Of a stretch of 64,000 nt of DNA, positions 12,477 through 22,800 are shown piece by piece (position 1 is the stretch's first letter; the number at the start of each line of letters is the position of its first letter). The notes under the pieces were generated by a model, which was not told the origin of the DNA, made no database searches, and was given only the letters and a program-made list of their open reading frames with translations. A program made the position numbers and the translations under genes. The stretch is from Pyrocephalus nanus (taxonomy: Eukaryota; Chordata; Aves; Passeriformes; Tyrannidae). The stretch is taken from NCBI GenBank assembly GCA_038380795.1, contig CM076268.1, forward strand, positions 4,891,001-4,955,000. Reading direction: 5' to 3'.

Positions 12477-12481
12477 ATTGG
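12477..12481 (-). promoter_or_regulatory. MKI67: Inverted CCAAT box (NF-Y)
   Basis: Sequence CCCATTGGCT carries an inverted CCAAT core. It lies 36 bp from a second CCAAT at 12513, close to the roughly three-helical-turn spacing usual in NF-Y-driven mitotic promoters. Confidence 0.6.
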
Positions 12482-12512
12482 CTCTGCCGCGCGTCGCGCG
12501 CCGCCCCTTCCA

Positions 12513-12517
12513 CCAAT
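12513..12517 (+). promoter_or_regulatory. MKI67: CCAAT box (NF-Y)
   Basis: The sequence ACCAATCAG is a near-ideal NF-Y site within the CpG island. A CHR-like TTCAAA lies 21 bp downstream. Confidence 0.65.
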
Positions 12518-12537
12518 CAGAGGCCACCGCGCTCCTT

Positions 12538-12543
12538 TTCAAA
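12538..12543 (-). promoter_or_regulatory. MKI67: CHR-like element (TTTGAA on minus strand)
   Basis: TTCAAA directly after a CCGCGCTCC segment. This is the better-placed CHR candidate, downstream of both CCAAT boxes and just upstream of the inferred start site. Confidence 0.45.
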
Positions 12544-12559
12544 ATCTCAACCGACAACA

Positions 12560-12782
12560 TCTGGATTTGTTTCTCCTTCCGCCCGTCGGGCCCCGGGCAA
12601 AGCTAAAAGAGTCCGGGGGCCCGGTGCCGCCTGTCGCGGACGGGCAGGCTCGGCGCGGTCCCTCAGCCACGGCGGCCGCCGGCGGTGGAAAGCGGCGGCG
12701 GCGGCTCCCAATCCGGTCCGCCTGAGCGGCTCCCAGAGGCTCCGTTTCGGTGCTCGGCGGAGGGATACACCAGCAAAATACG
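12560..12782 (+). other. MKI67: Candidate non-coding exon 1 of MKI67
   Basis: MKI67 has a non-coding first exon in mammals. A donor-like ACG|GTAGGG occurs at 12782/12783 in the CpG island. A second possible donor, CAG|GTACGG, lies at 12920/12921. The start of the exon is unmarked and was placed just after the CCAAT/CHR cluster. Only transcript data can choose between the two ends. Confidence 0.4.
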
Positions 12783-13754
12783 GTAGGGTGCGGGGCCCAG
12801 GGGCTGGTGCGCGCGCGGGAAGGGCTTAGTCGGGGCCGCACCGTGACGGGAGAGCGGAGGGGAGGGGGAGGCTCCGCCACACGGGGCCCCTCAGCGGCCG
12901 CCAGCGCTCCCAGGGAACCAGGTACGGCCGGGCCGGAGGGTGAGGGGCCTGGGGGAACCGGCTTTGGGGCGAGGGGTTGGGCCGCATGACACTCTCTGCT
13001 CGGTGGTTGCCCACCCCGCCGTGGTGGCTATCGGTCCCTCCTGGGGTTTTCTTTCTCCCTTCCTCCGTGTTTATGTGCCCACCCCCCCGCCGGTGGCTGT
13101 GGCCGCCCGGAGCCCTGGCTCGTAAATTTCGGCTTGTGCAGCCCATGTGGGTTTTTTTGGCTTGTGGGATCCGGTGGGTGCTGTGAACAGGGTGCTCTGA
13201 GTGCAGGACTCCCAATATTGTCGTTCCCCGCAAGGCACAGGCCAAGGGGACTCCTGAGGGCACTGTCAGGCTCTCCCCCCGCTGGGGCATGTTGTCAACG
13301 AGTGTTTTATCCGAGCAAAAAACTCCAGGAGGGTCTCTCTTAACTGCATTTAATTCCCTTGCTGCTTTCAATATAGAGTGTTTTTAGATAGGCTTCTTTG
13401 AGGATCTCTTGTGCTTCGTGACACTCTCGTATCTATATGTGAAATAACGCAGGTTACATGAAAGTGTATAATAAGTGTATCTGGTTGTGCAAATGGGTTT
13501 GAATCACTTAAATTCCGTTCCTCCTTCTTCTACTTCACAGGCTCTGGTGGGTAGCAAATACTTCTTAAACAAGTAAAATAGTGTGACTTTACATAAACAT
13601 ATTCCCAGTTTTCCTCACAGGGAGACACATGGGAACAGCACTGAGGTTCTCCTGTCCTTTGGGATATGTTGAACAAAAGTAACATATAAAAATATTTATC
13701 AATTTACTCTCATAAAATATTACTGGGATGAACAATCTGGGTGTTCTTTTCCAG

Positions 13755-13871
13755 GTAAGGTTCTTCCCTACGTTCCAAGATGCCGCGCTACGGGAAAATT
13801 ATTGTCATTAAAAGGAACGGGACTGATGGAATTGTTTATCCACTCTACGAGACTTCTTGTTTATTTGGAAG
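13755..13871 (+). CDS. MKI67: MKI67 first coding exon (FHA start)
   Basis: The acceptor TTTTCCAG ends at 13754. 25 bp of 5' UTR precede the ATG at 13780-13782. It encodes MPRYGKIIVIKRNGTDG and ends in CLFGR with the Arg codon split (phase 2) at a GTGAGA donor. The Gly30-Arg31 pair is the conserved GR of FHA domains. The coding part is 13780-13871. Confidence 0.93.
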
Positions 13872-16800
13872 GTGAGAATTCATTGAGCACTTGCATGCAC
13901 CGAAATAATGAGTGATGTTTCCCTGCAGATTAGATCTTTTGATATTTATTTGTGAAAATAAATGTTTGTTTTTGAATGATGCACAGTGGAGGGAAGGTAA
14001 TCCTGGACTAATTAATTGTAGGACCAGAAAGCTGAACTTCTTTTTTGTTACAGCTTTTTGTCCTTTCCTTGCCAGAAGTACTTTTATCTATCTATGTATC
14101 TATCTCTCTATCCATTTATTTATTAATTTTAAGTGTCTGGCCAAAAGAAATCTGGGGAAGGGATTAAAAGTAATCTACACTTGATAAACAGGTGATGAGA
14201 TTGTCTTACTTAGCGACAGTTCCCAGATAAGTGAAAATAAGTTTTTATTTACTTTCTTGTACCTCAGAACCTCACTAATGGATGATGTCAACCAAAACTA
14301 GAATTAATATTAAGAATTTATACCTCCTTCTCCAGTATTGAAACTAACTTTGACTTACTCACTTAGTGATAGTAGGTTGTGAGCTTGATGCAGATGTTTT
14401 ACATTGAAAGATAAAATTAATGTACCCAAATAGGATGTATGAAGACTTGACTATATGATCTTACTGTAAATAGGCTGCAAGTTAAATATTTTTATTTATC
14501 TTAAACTAGGCCTGTTAAATGCTTAACTGACTGATTATATTACCTTAAATAATTGTAATTGTTCAGTCCAGAATCACATCCCATGGTGAAAGTCTCTAAG
14601 AACCACCACAGTATCAATGATATTGTTCTTTGACTGGAGCAGAGCTGCCCAGACAGGTGATAATTAACAGTGCAAACACTAATTTCAGGCTGGTACAAAT
14701 TTCCCCAGTTGCTAAGTTCAGCAGGTACTGTGCACAGTAGGTGTACTGTTTCCTGCCTAAGACCTACAGCACTAGAGATCAAAAGCATTAGAGATTAGGT
14801 AAAAAAAAAGGAGAGACAAGGAAAGTCTGTACCCTTAGAAACACATTTTCCTTCCCTCACAAGTTTTGGGGAGGTAAAAGTGCTTATCCAGGTGAGGCCA
14901 AAAGTTCTCAGATCAGTAACAAAGGGCTAAGAAAGAGCTTAAAAGTATGTGCTGATGCTGCATAGAAATAATCCACAAGTCTTGAGGAAACTTGGGAAAC
15001 AATCTCAAACCACCCGTTGTCTGTTGTAGTCATGTCTCTACTTATAATCTGAATTGTGAGAGTTTGGGTATTTCACATATTGTTTCTGACACTGATTCTC
15101 TGAAGCGTGAGCTGCTATTTTTTCCCAAACTTCAAAGATTTTTAGGTGGTTAATTTTTTTCCAGTTTTAGAAATCATGCTTCTGTACAATTATTAACTAA
15201 AATATTGGGAAATCCCCTAACTCTAGAGCAGATTTTTCTGTGTTTCGTGTGAAACTCAAACTGTCTTTCCCCCCAGGAATGCAGAGTGTGACATCCGCAT
15301 GCGACTGCCCTGGGTCTCCAACGAGCACTGTAAAATCGAAATAAACGAGAACAAAGAGGTAAGATCTGCATGTTTTCATGCCATGAGCATTGCCATGTTG
15401 CACCCCGGCAGGGCCACTGAAATATTTGTTCTATTTTCAGGCAGTACTGACTAATTTGAGCGCCGTAAACCCCACACAGCTGAACGGGGTTTGCTTTGAG
15501 CAGCCTGTTCCTCTGAAACACGGCGACGTCTTAACTATTATCGATCGTTCTTTCAGGTGGGTGCCAGTGCCAAACTGTTCATTAATTGATCCAAGAATGG
15601 AACTTCATGTAGCTTATTTATTTCATATTTCTTTACTCTTGATTTCGTGTTTCTTTACTTGTTTATTACTCGATCCAAGAATGTAACTTCATGTAGTTTA
15701 TTTCATATTTCTTTACAAAGTCTTACAGACCTTTTTCAGAAGACAGGATTGCTTGAAGATTCTGGGTTTTTTATCACTTATGTTCAGCTAAATCAATAAA
15801 GATGAAACTGTCTTCAGAGATTGTTTTGGTTTTGTTTCCAGTGTAGTCAGTTTTAGGGATGATTTTAGAAGTATTTTTAAGTTGTCAAAGCCTTTAAAAG
15901 TGATTTGTGTATTGTTAGGAGGGGACAACTATTTCTAGGTCTTTTATTTTGGCAATAGGAATTTAGTCATCAACTCTTTGATGCAAAATGAGTGTATTTT
16001 AAAATATTTCTTTCAGATTTGAATATCCTCTCCAGCCAACTCCGAAGAAGAGGCGTTCCAGGTCTCCAAAAGATGAAACTCTGCAGGTAAATTTGTGGGC
16101 ATGGACTCTTCTGTTACAAGTACATTGATGTTAGTAGTGATGCAGTATTTTATTTCTTTATTCTATTTTCTTATGAGAATAACTTTTCAGCCCTAAACTG
16201 CCTTTCTAACTGAAAATACAAATAAACTCCTTCAGACAAATACTTTAAAAAATTCAGTGATTTTAAACTTGTCAATTTTTGCTAATAGATAATTAATCTC
16301 TGATATTACTAATACAGGTGAAGCTATAAATCTTCCACTAAGTCTGTTAAGAAGGGGAGATTCAAATGTGCTGGTTTATATTCTTATGCTTCAGCTGCTT
16401 TTAGAGCTAATAATGCTAAAAAAAGACAAATTTCTGATCTGTGGAGCCTCAAACATGTTGGTCAATGTTCTTAAATATAGAAATATTCTGAGATTTGATT
16501 TGAATACTTTTAAACCTGTTTAATAAACAATGTATATGCTTTTATAAAGAGTTTTTTCAATGTACACTTGAAAGCTGAACTGTAAAATACTTGTTGCTGG
16601 GCTGTAATATTGTACAAATTTACAGGTTCTTCATGTTCAGCAGGTGGCAGAAGTGGAATTATTACACAAACAAACTTCAGGATCTAAAAGTCTTGGTGCT
16701 TCAGGTTGGTACCTGTTTTATGGGTTTTGTTTTCTTGGGTCCCCTTAACTGCATTCATTCTTAGCATAAGAAGAAAAACAAGGTTGGAAAGAGTAGAAAA

Positions 16801-19800
16801 AAAGGCATTTTAAGACTCTTGAATCTGACAACGCTTTGCTGTGGCAGTGACTATCTCATTATACCTACATGCTGGGACATCCCAAATCTAAATCCTGCCA
16901 GGAAAAATCACTTAATTGCATCCTGACAGATGGGCAGGAACAGCCTGGAATAGGCAAAATTCATAGATATTTCTGTCAGTGATTTATGCACATTCCTTTT
17001 GGAAAGGATGGTCAGTTCACCAGCTTTGCAAGTGCAATACAAATGTGACTTGAAACTGGTATTTGAAACAATTGCCTGTTACATTTTACTTTGTAGAGGC
17101 AGCAAACACTTAACATGTAGCAAATTCACCTTTTTGATTAAAATTTACTTTGCAGTTCTCTGCTAGAACTCTTTTGAGCAAGCATTGCATTATCTCCTGT
17201 ATTCTTTCCTAATAAGGAAATAATAAATATAATTTTGGAGATATACATTGAAGTAATACTATATATATATGTATATATAATATAATTATGGAGATATACA
17301 TTGAAGTAATTGCTTGCAGTAACTGCTTCACGTAAAAGCAGAAAAATTTAGAGCTTCCAAGTCTGGTAGTTATAGCTCATGAACTGGTTAAATGCCAGGA
17401 CTTTACCTTCCCATCCTTCTTGTCTTAAATAAAGATACAAAGATACTTTGTAAAGATACAAAGTTTTTTAGGGGAAGGCTTTTTATCTACAGAAGGATTT
17501 GATTTTTATGACAAAAATTCCAGTTTTAAAAGCCCAGGCTGTTTCCAACAGTTCTGTTTTAGTGGACCCTTGTTGACTGTCGTGGGAGAGGAGTGGAAGG
17601 AATTTTTAATCTGTATTTACGGAACTTATATTTGTTGTTCAGCAATTTTTAAGTAACTTTCTGTATGACTTTTTGTTTTGCTTTCCTTCCTTTATAGATA
17701 ATGCTGAGTGTGAAGAAAAGATTGCCAATGAAAATAAACAAACCACAGAGGGAAATGTATCCAAAGCTTTACCTGTCAAAGCAAAAACACCCAAAACTTC
17801 ACACAGAATACATCAAGTTATTAAAAAGCAAAATGAGATGTCTCCCTTTACTCATCTCTATGAAAAGCTGAAACATGAGATGCTAATGGAAAATTCTCTG
17901 CACAGGGGAAATGACTCCCAACAAGCTGCCAGAAAAGGTGGGGAGAGCGTTGTGGCAGAGCCACGTGCTCAGGTTTCATCACCAGGTTGTAATCTGGGCA
18001 GCCTGAATAAAGGAAAAGAAGGAGGCAGAAGTGGAAATATGGAAGAATGTGTAATTGTAAGGAGTGAAGTGAACCACTCTGGGTTTCAGCAGCTGGCAGC
18101 TGGAGGAAGTGCTCCCAGGAGGAGTTTTCCCAGGAGAAGCTTTCCCAGAAGTCTTCAAACTTCTCTTTCACAGGTGTCAAGAGATACCAGTCAGAGTCAC
18201 TTGCAGGGTCCTGAGGAACTGAGCACCCCAGGCAGATCTAAAGGTGCCAAGGTTACTCCCAGCAGGGAGAATGGTGGGAATTCCCTGTTTTCACTGCAGC
18301 AGTGCTCCATAGAACGCTTGAATTCTTCAGTTATGGAGAAAACACACATCTCTACGCCTCACACCCCAAAGCTTTCTGAAGCAGATAAACATGTGCTGTC
18401 CACACCAAGGCCCAGGAGGAAGAGCCCTCGGTCTCTTTTTGTGTCTCCTTCCAAGGAAACCACTGGAATTACTCCTGTGAATGCTGAGACTCCAACCACC
18501 CGCCGGCGTTTGTCACTGAAACCCAAGCGTCCATCAGAAATTCCAGCTGAAACTCCGAGGGAAGGTTCAGGCATCACACAACTGCCCTTCCCAGAAAACA
18601 AATCCATAAAGCAAAGACGAAATAGCAAAGAACACGCATCAGGAACACCACAAGAACTGCTGAAGGAAATCAGTGATCAGGCAAACTTTGTTACCCCAGA
18701 GGTGGGACTTCCTGAAAGTCCAGCTTCTTTCTCCAAGAGTCCCAGAAGAAACAGCAGGCAGAGTAAAGAATTCTTGGACAAAAGTGTCCATTCAGAGACA
18801 CTGGCTTCAGAAGAGTTACTGGCATCTCCTGCTGGTCAGACACCTGGCTCTGGGAGGAAAAGGGGAAGGCCAAGGAGCTCTGAGAGGAAAAGGGGAAGGC
18901 CAAGGAGCTCTGAGAGGAAAAGGGGAAGGCCAAGGAGCTCTGAGAGGAAAAGGGGAAGGCCAAGGAGCTCTGGAATGCTGAGTGAAACAGCACTGGAGGC
19001 AAACACTGTGCAAGAAGATCCTGGTAAGACAAGAGGCAGAGAAGAGTGTGGAACTCCAGCAGAGTTGGTCATGCAGGGGCATCACAAGAAACAAGACTTG
19101 GAAGATGCTGGCGATATCAGACCACGTGGATTGTCAGCAAAGAGAGGTTCTGGAAGTGCTCTTGTGCTGGAAGACAGCAAGGCTGTCCCAGAAACAAATA
19201 TTTCTGGCCTGTTGGGTGGAGAAGACTCAGGTAAACTAGCATTTCATCCACTGCCTTGTTTTCATATTTGAGAAATTCTTAAAACACCTTTCTGAGAATT
19301 TTAACACCTACATAAAATATAGAACCGATTGCTGACATTAGTTCTAAAATATGTAGTTATATATGGTCATAACAATACTCAATAATATGTATTAAAGTTT
19401 CCTCAATTAAATCTATTTCTCTTTAAAGTAAGTTCCCATCTGGTTCATTTCCACCTTCAACATGCACAAGGGAACACCGTTTTCCATGTGGGTTAAAATG
19501 TTGACTTGAATTCTTAGCAATATTTTCAATTGCACTTTTTAGGCAAGAGAAGAAGATTATCTCAGAAGAGGAAAAGTGGTGATTTGCTCCTTCAGGCTTC
19601 AGGAAAAAGAAAGAGAGTGTCTTTCGGTGGCCATCTGAGTCCAGAACTTTTTGATAAAAGTTTGCCTCCCAACTCTCCCCTTAAAAGAGGAGCTCTTCCT
19701 GCCAGGCTGAGCTTGCCCTATGGAACCTCCCCTCGTGCTGTGCTGAAAAAGGCTCAGGGATTGAAGCTCTTCACAGACCAGGTAAACTTTAAGACTGATC

Positions 19801-22800
19801 AGGTTGCTAAGACCATTACTGTGAACAGAATTTCTAAATTATATTTTTTTATTCTATTATTTATTAATTCAAAATTAGTAGCAAACATTGTTTGATGTAT
19901 GTTGGCGTCACAAGTGAGTGTTTTAGGACACTCAGAGAATCACCAGAAAAAGCACTGGCAAAAGCAGGTTTATTATGAAGTGTAAGTGCAAAAAAGTTCA
20001 TGGGTAAGGTCACTCTGCAATTTACTAGATGGTTACAGCACACAGAGAAAAATCAGATTAAAATTAATCACTCTGAAACCAAAATCTATGTAAAATCATC
20101 CAAGAGGAGGCTGGGAGTGGAAAAAGGGTAAGGATGGGAAAAGCTAAGAATAAAAAGGGCTAAGGAGACCCTCCCATGGAGTCACAATGCTGTTAAAGCA
20201 AAAGCTGGGGCTTTACTGTGGGTAGGATCATAAGTGAAGTTCACTAGATGCCACCAAGATTGAAATTCTCTTTCAAATTCATTGGCATTATCCCAGATTA
20301 CCTTAAGAATTGCAGTGGGCAATGGACTTTCACAGCTCTCCCTTAGAACTGCTTAAATTGTAACCACAACTGAGCCTGGATGCAGCTCAGAGCATGAGAA
20401 GGGCTGGTTTGGGAGGCACCTGGGCTGTTCCCTATGAGCTGGTGACCCTTCCCATCAGTTCTGTTCCAGTGAGGGAATAGATGTGATAGGAGCCATTGAG
20501 CAGTTCTTATAGGGAAGATTGCAGTGGATGTTTCAGTTGGGATAAATCCCTTGGTACTGAGTTTATTTTGTTTGCTGGGATAAACTAATGGGACATCCAT
20601 GCTACTTAATCCTAATCCAGTCCCCAGGATACCAGTCCCATCTTTCCCTGAACCTTTTGGAGAGCTGAGGATCATTCCATAGGACTTTTTAGAGGATGGA
20701 GACAGGAATACTGACCAGGCAGGTTCAATTATTAACCTGCACTGATAATTCCAGTGGTTTGAGGGACCACGAAGGATTAAATAGCACCTGCTTCTGTAGA
20801 TTTGATGGTATAGGATCCAGTCTTGGAAATCTGTGGAGATGAGCTTTCACCAGTCCTGCCAGGAGCCTGGGAGGTAGGGGGATGTATTGTGAGGGTTAAG
20901 TCAGTTTTTGTTGTGCCAGTACACATTGTTACAGTTGTTACATTATTCTCCTTCCGTTTCCATACTTTGTTTCAGTGGGATGCAGGTTTGGGTTTAAGTG
21001 CAGTTATGAGTTCTCACAGAGATTGTTACAGATGAAAGGAGTGAAGCTTTCAACCCTCAGTGGGTTGAGCTTGTTGAAATCTGTGCCCAATTTGATCCAT
21101 TCTGGCCCTGATTGCTTCTATCAGGGATAAGCAATCCTTCAGTGGACAACTTGAGATGTGCTGAAAAACTACTCCATTAAAAAGAAGAAAAAAATCCCCA
21201 AATCCACCACATGCTAATTCTATGTTGTTGGATTTGTGTTGTGATTTTTTATTTTTTTTTTTTACCAGGAAGAGCAAATGCCACGAAGAAGTTTGCCAGC
21301 CCAGAAGTCCCCAGCTGCCTCCTCCCCTTCCTCAGGGAAGGCAACACCTCAAGTTCCTTCAGGCTCTCCAGCCCCTTCCAGGAAAGGGCGTTTCTCCATT
21401 TCCCAGCTCCCAATGCCACTCCCGATCCCAGAGGAGAAGGATTCTGGTGCACAGGACCTGAATGCAAAGGAGAAAAGTGGTGTGAGGGTGAAAACACCTC
21501 AATCTTCCCCCATTAACCAAGATGACAAAACCTTTGCAGCAGCTACACCTGCCAAACTAACCAGACATTCCCAAGTGGGTTTGAAGGGCACTTCCATGAA
21601 GAGAAGGAGCGGGGCTGTGGGAGTTCTCCATGCAAAGAGAAGAAGTGGTGCCTCCAGTGCCAATTTATTAGGTTTGTTTCAGCAGCTGATTTGAAATATT
21701 CATTTCAATGCTTTAAAATACAGAAACGAAACTGAAGTAGGCTTGTTTGGTTATGCAGAGGCCACCAAGAGATTGGTGTATCTTCTGACAGCTGCTGGGT
21801 TTGTTGGAAGCAACTGGGAAGTGCAAAAATGTTGTATTTTCTTGTATTCATACAGCAAATTTACTGACACACCTATTAACCCATGTTTAGAACACAAAGC
21901 TTTATGTTCAGAAGATGAAAAACTGTAAAATTAGCATCCTCTTTGCAAGGTCATTTCCAGTGCTTTTTCAGATAATTTCCTGGGTGCTTGGTATTTTTCC
22001 CTCCATCCAGAACACATTTGCAATGACAGCTTTTCAAAGTTCTTTTCATTTACAGACTTGCACAGCAGTTCTGAAGGGCAATAGTAATATCCTTTTCTTT
22101 AGGAACAGCATTCCCCTTTTTATTTCTACTTAAAAAAATGATTTCTTTTGTATGATCCCTGTTTTCTCCCAGCTTTTTTTTTTCTGAATTAAAAGAGGCA
22201 GTTGTCCTACAAACTTCCAGCTTCATTTATTACACAGCTATAACTAATTCCCTGATCCCTCTGCTGTGTACAGAACCATGCTGGTATAAAGGTAACCTTG
22301 CTCTGGGAATTTTTGGAATGTGTGACAAGGAGAAGGTGATACAAGAAAAAGTATGAAAACTGTGTAGATCTAAATGCTTTAAGCAGTATAAATAGAGTTT
22401 CCTGCCTAGGAAATTCCTCTGGAAGGTGGTGAAAGAAAAGCTGGATATGCTTTACTTCTAAACAATTTCTCTGATGTTAAATTTCACCAGAGGAAAGCTT
22501 ACGGATCAATGAGTCTGAAAGGCTCATGGCAATTTTTTTGGGGAAAAATTCTCTCCTTACAAAAAGAGTGAGAGTAGAATTGGGTCAGTGTTCAGTTCCA
22601 GAATCTCACAACCCCTTTACACCGTTTGGAGCTCATTGTTTTGTTTTGGAAAGTCATCCTGGGGAAACTTGGCCAATTGTTAAATAGGGCTTTTCCAACT
22701 GGAAATGTTTCAGAGAGCACTTTTGGTGTTGTCAGATGATACAACAACCACTTTCCTGTGCCTGACTGCATTGGGAAATCATAAAGAAAACCAATTGGAA

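Larger units (their letters stand above)
12360..13110 (+). promoter_or_regulatory. MKI67: CpG-island promoter of MKI67
   Basis: GC-rich, CpG-dense block in an otherwise AT-rich region, placed about 0.7-1.4 kb before the MKI67 start codon. It contains a GGGGCGGGGCC Sp1-type box near 12431-12441, a TTTGAA at 12447-12452, an inverted CCAAT (ATTGG) at 12477-12481, a direct CCAAT at 12513-12517 and a TTCAAA at 12538-12543. Paired CCAAT boxes (NF-Y) with a nearby CHR are the known layout of DREAM/MMB-controlled G2/M genes, of which MKI67 is one. No TATA box is evident. Start-site position is inferred, near 12550-12600. Confidence 0.8.

Noticed and set aside
12252..13371. Arg/Pro-rich frames on both strands over the CpG island
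   Set aside because: GC-rich sequence lowers stop frequency. There is no homology, and the first exon of MKI67 is expected to be non-coding.
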